Source: Patescibacteria group bacterium
GTDB lineage: Bacteria; Patescibacteria; Microgenomatia; Levybacterales; UBA12049
Direction of reading: 5' to 3'
Length of the DNA stretch: 32,967 nucleotides
Assembly: GCA_023379465.1 (NCBI GenBank)
Contig: JAMCTM010000014.1
Location: forward strand, 1-32,967
A program made the position numbers and the translations under genes. Positions 22,331 through 29,722 of the stretch are shown one piece after another. Position 1 is the first letter of the stretch, and every line of letters starts with the position of its first letter. The notes beneath the pieces are model-generated. The model ran no database searches. It was not told where the DNA came from and worked only from the letters and a program-made list of their open reading frames with translations.

Positions 22331-22359
22331 TTGACTATTTAATTAAAAGCTGATAATAT
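22331..22359 (+). promoter_or_regulatory. Promoter of the 202-residue hypothetical gene
   Basis: TTGACT (22331-22336), a 17-bp spacer and TAATAT (22354-22359). A second TATAAT (22385-22390) lies 9 nt before the ATG at 22400 but has no good -35 box. Confidence 0.55.
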
Positions 22360-22399
22360 ATCCTATAGGATAAGATTTCGGATCTATAATTTTCGAGCT

Positions 22400-23008
22400 A
22401 TGTCATACCTGGAAACCAAACCCCGAATAACCGGAAAAAAACCAAAGGACACGCAGACATCGGCAGTCTCGGAAGCGCCTGGAGAAACAAGGAGATTCTC
22501 GGAAAGCGCCCGGGAATATCTTTTGAGCGAAGGCTACCTTATTTATGAATTAACAGGTCAGTCAATCGAAGACTTACGGAAAAAAGAATCTTTAGAAATA
22601 AACCAGCATCTGGATTTAAGCGTTGCTAATTTTGAAAAACTATCCTCAATGCGCTCGGAGGTTGCCATAAATCCCAATAATTTTCTTATGCAGGTGAGCA
22701 ATAATAAGACTTTGCCGGAGCAGGAAATAATGATAAAAGCCTTCTCGGAAAAGCTAAAAACGGAAGTTAGAGATGTTGAAGCAGTTATGGGACAGGTTCC
22801 CGATTACGCGGAGCTGTGGTTTAAATACAAAAGAGAAACAGGCGGGTGTTTATTAGGCCAGAGATTCGGCAGAACAAAAACCCCAAGCGGAATATACTCT
22901 AACGCCGATGTCGGTGCCGACCATCGCGGTTTTGTTATTTCATTTTCGAACACTAATGATAGCTCCGAAGACCTCTACGCAGGAGTCCTGCTTGTACCGG
23001 CGGCATAA
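22400..23008 (+). CDS. Hypothetical protein
   Basis: I do not recognise this 202-residue soluble protein. The first 33 residues are Lys/Thr/Ser-rich and probably disordered. Residues 35-125 are mostly helical and charged. The C-terminal 70 residues contain 'AELWFKYKRETGGCLLGQRFG' and a beta-rich end with 'GADHRGFVISFSN'. No signal peptide or membrane helix is seen. It has its own promoter and is followed after 42 nt by a gene for a membrane-anchored protein with a separate strong promoter. Confidence 0.7.
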   Translation: MSYLETKPRITGKKPKDTQTSAVSEAPGETRRFSESAREYLLSEGYLIYELTGQSIEDLRKKESLEINQHLDLSVANFEKLSSMRSEVAINPNNFLMQVSNNKTLPEQEIMIKAFSEKLKTEVRDVEAVMGQVPDYAELWFKYKRETGGCLLGQRFGRTKTPSGIYSNADVGADHRGFVISFSNTNDSSEDLYAGVLLVPAA

Positions 23009-23013
23009 AACGA

Positions 23014-23042
23014 TTGACATAAATATCCTGTAGTGCTATAAT
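23014..23042 (+). promoter_or_regulatory. Near-consensus sigma70 promoter, probably leaderless
   Basis: A perfect TTGACA (23014-23019), a 17-bp spacer and extended TGCTATAAT (TATAAT 23037-23042). The ATG at 23051 is 8 nt after the -10 box. This is the best promoter match in the window. Confidence 0.75.
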
Positions 23043-23050
23043 CAGCCCAT

Positions 23051-23767
23051 ATGAACAAAGAAAGGCCATATTATCATCCCGATCCTAGAAGAACTGTGCG
23101 AAACAGATCTTATCATCCCCGCGGGGAACCTAAGCTTACCCGAAGAGATTTTTCCGAAACGCTTGCCAAAACGACTATTGTATTAGCGGGAGTTACGGCT
23201 CTCGCGGCGACCATCGCGAAATTAATAAATTTGCCCGATCAGTTGGAAGATCTTGAAACTAGAATAAAAATTGACAACCTGGAACACCCGAAAGCAGGAT
23301 CTTATCTTGTCCGGAATAAGGAAAACGGACGATGGGAAATCTCCGATAAGCCAGGTCCTGTAGAAAGGGGCAGGCTAACCCCGGCGACCAATGCAACCGG
23401 ACAGCTCCTTAACAAAGGAAATATTCCCATAAGAAATAATTATCCTGTACTAGGTTTTAACGAAACAAACCTAAAGCCGAATCCTGCCAACCAGGATATT
23501 TATTATATAACCGTGGTTGGAGACCCCTATCCCTCTTCCGATGAGAACGGAAAACCAGGAGATATACCGATATATAATCATGGCGTACTGGCAAAAAATC
23601 CTAAAGGTATTTGGGCGAAATTGGTAACCGAAGACGGACTGCCTGCAGACATAGACGGCCGGGCGTTAATACCCACTAAAGAAAACCCTCATCCAGAACC
23701 TCTTTTTGTGGCGATGAATTTTGTAGGCCCGCGTCCCCCATCCCCTGCCGGATCCCCGGCCAAATAA
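23051..23767 (+). CDS. Hypothetical membrane-anchored or Tat-exported protein
   Basis: A 238-residue protein of unknown function. A basic N-terminus of about 40 residues contains 'LTRRDFSETLAK' (29-40), followed by a hydrophobic helix (42-58). The pattern resembles a twin-arginine signal (S/T-R-R-x-F), though it could be a plain type II anchor. The exported part is Pro/Asn/Gly-rich and beta-like ('GSYLVRNKENGRWEIS', 'PANQDIYYITVVGDPYP') and ends in a Pro-rich tail. Two other proteins in the window have Tat-like starts. The near-consensus promoter suggests high expression. Confidence 0.72.
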   Translation: MNKERPYYHPDPRRTVRNRSYHPRGEPKLTRRDFSETLAKTTIVLAGVTALAATIAKLINLPDQLEDLETRIKIDNLEHPKAGSYLVRNKENGRWEISDKPGPVERGRLTPATNATGQLLNKGNIPIRNNYPVLGFNETNLKPNPANQDIYYITVVGDPYPSSDENGKPGDIPIYNHGVLAKNPKGIWAKLVTEDGLPADIDGRALIPTKENPHPEPLFVAMNFVGPRPPSPAGSPAK

Positions 23768-24073
23768 TTTCCATCAATCCCATCAAAAGGCCTTTTTAAT
23801 GGACGGAATAACCTTATCCCGTAATGGGTCAGGATTTAGCAAAAATGGTTAACCTATCGCTCGTGAACAAAAATTTTTCTGTCCTTCACAACTCGCTCAT
23901 ACTTCGCTCAAACAATCTCAGGCCAAAAAATTTTATTCACTCGCTCTCTTTGTCAATTCCTGAACGGGTACCTTATCCCGATTTGCTTTTTTTCGTTTTT
24001 TGTGATATATGTCTTCTGATTTATATAAACCTATAGTTTTCTATTCTGGTTTAGGGGTTTATGACCTATTTAT
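23768..24073. other. 306-bp intergenic region with a repeat element
   Basis: No convincing gene is present. The region holds the 88-bp inverted-repeat element at 23859-23946, flanked at some distance by two copies of ACCTTATCCCG (23811-23821 and 23970-23980). The short open frame from 23824 simply reads through the repeat. Confidence 0.6.
23859..23946 (+). repeat. Dispersed 88-bp inverted-repeat element, copy 2
   Basis: The ends are GCTCGTGAACAAAAATTTTT (23859-23878) and AAAAAATTTTATTCACTCGC (23925-23944). These are the reverse complement of the ends of 16470-16554 with a few changes, while the internal sequence is unrelated. Conserved ends with a variable middle suggest a small non-autonomous or structural repeat. 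Confidence 0.6.
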
Positions 24074-25534
24074 ATGAATTCATTAATCGAGTCCCGAGAT
24101 AAAGGATTTTTAGCGCAGTCTAAAGAAAGACCTATAGACGAAGGGTCGAGACGGAGGCTCTTAAAAATAATGCTTGCGGGAGGATTAACTTTAGGAGAAA
24201 CAATGATCCATCCTGCGTCCGCCCGGGCAAGGGAGCTTTATGTTTTTCCCGGCACCCCGGAAAACAACCCTTTTTACATGATTCCCGAAACAGCCGAAAC
24301 AAGAGCCTTTTTGCGAAACTACGGGCAGAAATACGGCCTAAGCTGTGAGATCGCCTCGTTAAAAATGTGTCTTGGGATCCTGGGAACGGAAATTTCCGAA
24401 GATTATTTATTAAACGCGATGCCGAAAAACCCGGATCCAAACAAGGGCATACGGGGAAATGAAAGATTAAACGGTCAGACAACAGAAAACTACGGCATCT
24501 TGGCAAAAGGGGTTAAAGAGTTTCTTAATAACGGCGGGGGGTTTCGCTATAACAATGCTACCTTTAAAGGAATAGCCATACCTGTTATGGACCAAAACGG
24601 ACAAATTGATTTAAATCCCATGATCAACGCCTTATCCAGAGGAACACCGCTGATGGTCTGGGCAACCGGAGGGCTTGTTGACACCTGGAAGGCGGAGTTT
24701 TATCTCCCCCAAGGAGGCTATCTTCGTCTTCCGGCAGATGAACACTGTATTCTTATTGACGGATATAATCCGGAAACGCAAAAATTCAGGGTAAGAGATC
24801 CCTGGAAAAGCATACCCGGCGTGCCAAGACCAGGCACGATTGAAGAATATCCCGACACGGCAAAACTTCTAAATGCCATGTCTTATTATGAACAACCTGT
24901 CCTGGCGGTTGAGGCGCTTGACTGCCCGGTCCCCCTGGGCCATTTTTATAAATCGCAGGATTCGGAATCGGAAGAAGGATTTATTATTCCCTCCCAAATA
25001 CTCGGACAATATCAGTCTCTCGGAGGAAAAGGCGTTTTGGGAGGCCCGATAAGCCGGCTGTCAAAAAGCGGCAGGAACTATCCGTATCTTTACCAGTTAA
25101 CCGAGCGGGGTGTGTTGCAGTATAATCCGGGTAATAATTCCCTGGCATTGGCAAACACCCTGGATATCTTTTCAGAGAACGGATGGGACTGGTATCTTAG
25201 GTTTGTTAATAAAATTCCGCGGCCGATTGGAGAGGACGGCTCTCACGGAGATTATGCCAAAGCCAAAAAAATCCGTCTTGGCTGGCTGACAGATAACGCC
25301 ATAGAAAAAGCTTATTTAGGGAAAACGGAAAATCAAGAACTTCTTGGGCTTCCCGCCTCGTTCCCGCAAATAATCGGGGAACAGATTGTCCAGCGATTTC
25401 AAAGAGGAGCTATTAGCTATAAAGAGGGAAAAATAAGTTTTGTCTGGGGAAGCGAACTGATAAGAAATGTCGGGTTGTTTCCGGGCATAAATTACCGGCC
25501 CGAGTCGCTCTTCTCGGCGCTTGTCAGGCAATAA
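24074..25534 (+). CDS. Tat-exported C39-like cysteine peptidase
   Basis: A 486-residue protein with a clear twin-arginine signal, 'GSRRRLLKIMLAGG' (24-37), ending near 'ASARA'. The next 200 residues resemble the C39-like peptidase fold: Cys91 in 'YGLSCEIASLKM', His224 in 'DEHCILIDGYN' and Asp242 in 'FRVRDPW' form the expected triad in the right order. A C-terminal region has LGFP-like units ('GGKGVLGGPISRL', 'LYQLTERGVLQYN'), found in cell-wall-associated proteins. It may cleave peptides or peptidoglycan cross-bridges at the surface. That substrate is inferred. It converges on the SIMPL gene with one base between. Confidence 0.75.
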   Translation: MNSLIESRDKGFLAQSKERPIDEGSRRRLLKIMLAGGLTLGETMIHPASARARELYVFPGTPENNPFYMIPETAETRAFLRNYGQKYGLSCEIASLKMCLGILGTEISEDYLLNAMPKNPDPNKGIRGNERLNGQTTENYGILAKGVKEFLNNGGGFRYNNATFKGIAIPVMDQNGQIDLNPMINALSRGTPLMVWATGGLVDTWKAEFYLPQGGYLRLPADEHCILIDGYNPETQKFRVRDPWKSIPGVPRPGTIEEYPDTAKLLNAMSYYEQPVLAVEALDCPVPLGHFYKSQDSESEEGFIIPSQILGQYQSLGGKGVLGGPISRLSKSGRNYPYLYQLTERGVLQYNPGNNSLALANTLDIFSENGWDWYLRFVNKIPRPIGEDGSHGDYAKAKKIRLGWLTDNAIEKAYLGKTENQELLGLPASFPQIIGEQIVQRFQRGAISYKEGKISFVWGSELIRNVGLFPGINYRPESLFSALVRQ

Positions 25535-25535
25535 C

Positions 25536-26318
25536 TTAGTAGGTTTCGTAGTAAATAACAACGCTAACCCTAACCGTATTCTGTCCGGGCGTTACATTAG
25601 TTTGCGGTGCCCCCCTTTGCCCGGCTGAATTGTAGGCCCCGCCCATCATGGGAAACGGCCTTGGCATATTCGAGGTTTGAACCACGTTTACTATTTTCCC
25701 CAAATTTATCCCCGAGGCGCTGGAAAGGTTGCGGGCTTTTTCCTTGGCATTGGCAACTGCCTGGCGCATTGCCTTATCTTCGAGAGCCTTCTCAAGCCCT
25801 TTTGAAAAGGCAAAGCTTATCCCGCCGACAAGGTTTGCCCCATCCGAGACCGCAACGTCTATAACCTTATTTACTTTATCAATAGGCGTTACCTTAATTT
25901 CGAGGTTCTCCGAAACAGTATAGCCTGCTATATTCCCTCCTCCTCTTACCGGAATCATGGATTGATAAACCGGCGGATAATTCGGGTAAAGGGAATAATT
26001 CACGGTCTTGATGTCCTCCGGGGCGATTCCAAGTTTTTTAATGTCCTTTATAATTTTGCCGGAAACCCCGTTTGTCCTGCTTTGCGCCTCACTTACCGTG
26101 GCGGAAGTTTGGCTAATGCCCAAATCAACAACCGCCGTATCGGGAACCGCGCCTGCCGTCCCTTCTCCGCGCGCGGAAAAAAGGTCTGTTTTGGCAGTTT
26201 GAACGCTTCTTATAAAAAACGGTATGGGCCCCGCCAGCCTTGTATACAAGAAAAAGGCTACGAAAAGTACAGCTATCGTAACAACAGGAGTTTTAAATTC
26301 TTGGTAAAACCGCCTCAC
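25536..26318 (-). CDS. SIMPL-domain (DUF541) exported protein
   Basis: A 260-residue protein with an N-terminal membrane helix (about 10-27) and a SIMPL/DUF541 domain (about 55-258). Typical features are 'DTAVVDLGISQTSATVSEAQ' near the start, 'LGIAPEDIKTVNYSLYP', 'GYTVSENLEIKV', 'GISFAFS' and the helix 'RQAVANAKEKARNLSSASG'. The family includes periplasmic oxidative-stress proteins such as YggE whose biochemical role is not settled. The ABC transporter gene lies 38 nt upstream on the same strand and could be cotranscribed. Confidence 0.9.
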   Translation of the reverse strand: MRRFYQEFKTPVVTIAVLFVAFFLYTRLAGPIPFFIRSVQTAKTDLFSARGEGTAGAVPDTAVVDLGISQTSATVSEAQSRTNGVSGKIIKDIKKLGIAPEDIKTVNYSLYPNYPPVYQSMIPVRGGGNIAGYTVSENLEIKVTPIDKVNKVIDVAVSDGANLVGGISFAFSKGLEKALEDKAMRQAVANAKEKARNLSSASGINLGKIVNVVQTSNMPRPFPMMGGAYNSAGQRGAPQTNVTPGQNTVRVSVVIYYETY

Positions 26319-26356
26319 ATAACCATCCTAGTTTAAAGATGGGCCATTTGTCAAGG

Positions 26357-28126
26357 TTAATAAATCTCGAACGACTCCAGTAGCTTTCTGTTGCCTTCGA
26401 CCTGATAGCGCAGGAGAGACGAATAAATGCCTTTTTTCTTCGCCAGTTCCCGGGGCGGTCCGCTGTCAACGATTGTTCCCTTGTCAATCACCAAAATCTT
26501 CTCAACATTTTGAATAGTCGTAAAGCGATGGGCAATAATAATAACCAGTCTATCCTTCATTAAATTTTGCAGCGCGTCTTGGACCTCTTTTTCGGATTTC
26601 GCGTCAAGAGAAGAGGTTGCCTCATCCAGGATAAGAATCGGCGCGTCTTTTAAAATAGCCCGGGCGATTTGGATGCGCTGTTTTTGCCCGCCCGAAAGCC
26701 GCACTCCCCGTTCCCCGACCCGGCTCCTGATTCCACTAGGCAGTCTCTGAACAAAATCAAAGGCATTGGCAAGCTTGAGGGCCGAAATTATCTTTTCTTT
26801 GCTTGCGTCGGGATTTCCATAGGCGACATTCTCTTTAACGGTTGAGGAAAACAGCTCATTTTCCTGGAAAACCAGGGCTATATTATGCCTGATATACCTT
26901 GCTTCCAGATTTTTATAATCTTCGTTTTCTACAGCACTCGCGCCCTCGGATGGTTCATAAAACTTTAACAGCAGATTAACAATCGTTGTTTTGCCGGCGC
27001 CGCTATGGCCAACCAAAGCGACTTTTTCTTTGCTCCGAATGGAGAAGGAAACATTTTTTAAGACATTTTCCGAATTCTCGTAACGAAACGACACGTCTCT
27101 AAACCGGATTGTCGGGTTCTTAGCGCGTTCTAACGGGGTTTGGATTTTGTAATTTTCTTTTGAAGGAAGGCGCAGGATCTCAAAATACTCTTTTGAACCG
27201 CTTTCTGCCATCTGGATTTGGGTGAGGATAAACGACATGGCAAAAAGAGGGATTCGCGCCTGGTTCACCAGCTGCAAGATCAAGACCATTTCCCCAATTG
27301 ACAAATGTCCCTTAAAGGTGCTGTAGAAAACGACAAGGTTAATGACAAACAAAATGATGTTAAGCGACAAGCCTCTAAAAAAGTCAAAAACATGATAGGT
27401 TGTGCTTTGTTTCGCGTAAATCCGGTTTATTTCGGTCAGATTTCGCGACAATGTTTTAAATTCCTGAATTTCGCTGATAAAACCCTTCACCAGGGGCATG
27501 TTGGCAATTACTTCCTGAATCCGTCCGCGGCTGGCGTCCTCAATCTGGTTTTTTTTGACCTCTTCCCTGCCCCAGCGAACGGTTGAATAATACGAAAGCA
27601 CCAAATAAACAGGAAACAAAATAAAAGTAAATAGCGCGATTGGAATATTGTAGTGCGCCAAAACCAAAATAGTGAAAATGCTCTGGAGAAATGTCGGCAG
27701 GATAAAATTTGAGACCGCATTTAAGAATGTTTGAATGCTCTGAATGCCGCGGGCCAGCTGATTGACGATTTTTCCCGAGACACTTGAATCAAAATACGAC
27801 TGAGGAAGAGTAAGCACCTTATCATAGAATTTTTCGGTGAGGAATTGCCGCAGTCTGCCAGCAAAATGATCCCCGATCCGGCCGCTCACCGTGTTTAAAA
27901 TAAGACTCAAAAGGTTCGCGCCAAAGGCGATAAAGATTAAAAGAATAAGCCTCTGCGCGTTACCGCCTTTGTGCCCAATCTGCGCGACGATTTGATCAAC
28001 AATGGATTTGGATAAAATCGGCGCCACCAGCGCCAGGGCGGAAGAGACAAGGATTAAACCGGATAAAATCCAAACCAAATAGCGCAGGGGCTTTGAGATA
28101 CGGATAATATTAGCAATATTCCTCAT
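26357..28126 (-). CDS. ABC exporter, fused membrane and ATPase domains
   Basis: A 589-residue MsbA-like half-transporter. Six membrane helices span about 15-310. The ATPase domain has Walker A 'GHSGAGKTT' (373-381), Q-loop 'VFQENELF' (419-426), signature 'LSGGQ' (477-481), Walker B 'ILILDE' (497-502) and H-loop His533. The segment after Walker A (residues 392-409) lacks the usual 'G-x-I-x-[IL]-D-G' and is slightly shorter, a small oddity. It probably works as a homodimer exporting a lipid, peptide or drug. The substrate cannot be inferred. Confidence 0.94.
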   Translation of the reverse strand: MRNIANIIRISKPLRYLVWILSGLILVSSALALVAPILSKSIVDQIVAQIGHKGGNAQRLILLIFIAFGANLLSLILNTVSGRIGDHFAGRLRQFLTEKFYDKVLTLPQSYFDSSVSGKIVNQLARGIQSIQTFLNAVSNFILPTFLQSIFTILVLAHYNIPIALFTFILFPVYLVLSYYSTVRWGREEVKKNQIEDASRGRIQEVIANMPLVKGFISEIQEFKTLSRNLTEINRIYAKQSTTYHVFDFFRGLSLNIILFVINLVVFYSTFKGHLSIGEMVLILQLVNQARIPLFAMSFILTQIQMAESGSKEYFEILRLPSKENYKIQTPLERAKNPTIRFRDVSFRYENSENVLKNVSFSIRSKEKVALVGHSGAGKTTIVNLLLKFYEPSEGASAVENEDYKNLEARYIRHNIALVFQENELFSSTVKENVAYGNPDASKEKIISALKLANAFDFVQRLPSGIRSRVGERGVRLSGGQKQRIQIARAILKDAPILILDEATSSLDAKSEKEVQDALQNLMKDRLVIIIAHRFTTIQNVEKILVIDKGTIVDSGPPRELAKKKGIYSSLLRYQVEGNRKLLESFEIY

Positions 28127-28169
28127 TAATACATTATACAGGAAGATATATATCTTAAAACCGCACTGC

Positions 28170-28199
28170 TTGACTCTTTACTATCCGGTAGCGTAAAAT
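28170..28199 (+). promoter_or_regulatory. Promoter of the DUF433/DUF5615 pair
   Basis: TTGACT (28170-28175), an 18-bp spacer and TAAAAT (28194-28199). The ATG at 28209 is 9 nt after the -10 box, with no ribosome binding site. Confidence 0.6.
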
Positions 28200-28208
28200 T
28201 AGTTATAT

Positions 28209-28466
28209 ATGAAAAGAGTTTTTGTGAATAAGTATATCGCGGCTGACCCAAGCATTTGTCATGGGAAACCCACCTTTGCGGGAACACGTATTATGGTGTG
28301 GCAGGTTTTGGAAATGCTTGCCGCAGGAGAGACGGAAAACGGTATTATCAAGGCATTCCCCAGTTTAAGCAAGAAGCACCTAAAGGCTGCTTTAGACTAT
28401 GCCAGTTCTCTAACCCGGGAAAGCTATGTCATCATCAACACACAAGCCCCAATTTCTCCTCGATGA
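28209..28466 (+). CDS. DUF433 antitoxin-like protein
   Basis: This 85-residue protein matches DUF433: 'AADPSICHGKPTFAGTRIMV' (11-30), then 'VLEMLAAGETENGIIKAFPSL' and 'HLKAALDYASSL'. The C-terminal half is a helix-turn-helix-like repressor domain. DUF433 proteins are usually paired with a PIN-like DUF5615 protein and act as its antitoxin and autorepressor. The last 41 bp overlap the next gene, so the two are coupled. Confidence 0.9.
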   Translation: MKRVFVNKYIAADPSICHGKPTFAGTRIMVWQVLEMLAAGETENGIIKAFPSLSKKHLKAALDYASSLTRESYVIINTQAPISPR

Positions 28467-28803
28467 GAATGTGCGAAAAGAGCTCTTTACATTTCTTAAA
28501 GAGATGGGAATTCCTGTTAGAGTTGCTCCAAAAGGCGCCTCGGATGAAACGCTGGCCAAAATTTCTTACAAAGAAAAATGTGTTATCATCACCAATGACG
28601 CAGATTTCAGCGAATACTCCGAGAATGCTATATTTGCTGTGGTGTGGTTAAGAATTCCCCAGAGCGATCCACAGTCATTGCTTAAAATGTTTGCTCAACT
28701 TCTTAAAAAATGCGGGGTTTTCAAAGGAAAACTTATTATTTTAGAAAGAAATACATGGAAAGATTGGCCTCTTTCCCGGGATGAGGCGTTGGGAAAGAAA
28801 TAA
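28426..28803 (+). CDS. DUF5615 PIN-like toxin
   Basis: A 125-residue protein of the DUF5615/Mut7-C PIN-like family, probable ribonucleases paired with DUF433 antitoxins. Acidic metal-site residues are visible in 'FLLDENVRKEL' (10-20) and 'VIITNDADFSEY' (53-64), with Asp13, Glu14, Asp58 and Asp60 as candidates. The usual 'GASD' before the second strand is also present (38-41). The start overlaps the antitoxin gene by 41 bp, the usual order for this pair. Confidence 0.88.
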   Translation: MSSSTHKPQFLLDENVRKELFTFLKEMGIPVRVAPKGASDETLAKISYKEKCVIITNDADFSEYSENAIFAVVWLRIPQSDPQSLLKMFAQLLKKCGVFKGKLIILERNTWKDWPLSRDEALGKK

Positions 28804-28820
28804 TCCTTGCTTTTAAGGAT
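28803..28820. other. Hairpin after the toxin gene
   Basis: ATCCTT-gctttt-AAGGAT is a perfect 6-bp stem just after the toxin stop codon. It has no T-run downstream, so intrinsic termination is doubtful. Confidence 0.35.
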
Positions 28821-28846
28821 ACGGCGCTACAAAAAAGAGCGGGGGC

Positions 28847-28876
28847 TTGACAGGCAGAGAAGAAAAGTAGTTAGAT
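28847..28876 (+). promoter_or_regulatory. Candidate promoter of the 220-residue membrane protein gene
   Basis: TTGACA (28847-28852), an 18-bp spacer and TTAGAT (28871-28876). The leader to the ATG at 28914 is about 30 nt and purine-rich, with no clear ribosome binding site. Confidence 0.45.
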
Positions 28877-28913
28877 AAAGAGGATAGGAAAGTAAAAAGA
28901 AAAAGCAAAGACT

Positions 28914-29576
28914 ATGCAGGAAGAATATCAAAACCCAAGCCTTCAGAATCAAGCCCAAGATCGGCAAGTACCTTTAGATGTTGGTTCAGGGGTACCTGCT
29001 GGTTCCCAATCTAATGTTAATCCCAATGGGGAAAAGAAAGGATTGGTTTCAAAGATCCTCTCCGTCTTTGAGGTTGGGCTGTTTGAGATTGTCTTTGTTG
29101 CCGTTACCCTTTGCCTTTTCTTTTTTATCCTTAACTACTTTAACCTTATCAGGTTATGGCAGATCTATCCTAAAGAGCTTGGGTTTCTGCCCCACAGGCC
29201 TTACCAAAGCCAGACAGACCTTACTGTTAATACAGCCGATGTCTTGAAGGGCAGGCGTTTTACCTCGCCTATTTACCTGACTGATCCATCTGTTGACATG
29301 GCGGGAGTATCCTATGCCCTAACAGGTTCCGTGGCTTTTATTGAAAAATTAAAAAACGAGGATGCCTGGAGACTTATTTTCAAAAGCAGGGCAGGCAATA
29401 TCCTGCCCCAGGATCTTTTCACTCTTCTTCCAACAACGCCTATCTTCGCCTCCATGTCTTCCGCGGCCGCCGCCTTAAAACCCCCTGATCTTAAAAAGAA
29501 CGATAAAATAACTATTTACTACTGGTGGGATCTTAAAACAGAACAGGGATCAATAACCTCCATAAGAAAACTGTAG
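28914..29576 (+). CDS. Hypothetical single-pass membrane protein
   Basis: A 220-residue protein I do not recognise. The first 45 residues are Gln/Asn/Gly-rich and disordered. One membrane helix (about 53-77, 'GLFEIVFVAVTLCLFFFIL') follows, then an extracytoplasmic domain of about 140 residues with beta-like strands ('FTSPIYLTDPSVDMAGVSYA', 'NDKITIYYWWDLKTEQG'). It is the first of three rightward genes for exported proteins and could anchor or assemble the two that follow. That is inference from position only. Confidence 0.7.
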   Translation: MQEEYQNPSLQNQAQDRQVPLDVGSGVPAGSQSNVNPNGEKKGLVSKILSVFEVGLFEIVFVAVTLCLFFFILNYFNLIRLWQIYPKELGFLPHRPYQSQTDLTVNTADVLKGRRFTSPIYLTDPSVDMAGVSYALTGSVAFIEKLKNEDAWRLIFKSRAGNILPQDLFTLLPTTPIFASMSSAAAALKPPDLKKNDKITIYYWWDLKTEQGSITSIRKL

Positions 29577-29722
29577 AAAGGGAAAGCGGGATTTTTTATA
29601 AGACCCTATTTCGGTTTAAGAATGTTTGAGACTGAAGAGCGTATGAAGCCAGATATCTTATAGTGTTTTAACCCTTGCTTTTTCCTTCCCTTTGTGGTAA
29701 ATAGAGCTCATAGTTGTTTTTT

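Noticed and set aside
23824..24036. Small protein gene
   Set aside because: The 70-codon frame reads through the dispersed repeat, has no ribosome binding site or promoter at its start, and has repeat-derived sequence.
28803..28820. Rho-independent terminator after the toxin gene
   Set aside because: The stem is short and no T-run follows on either side.
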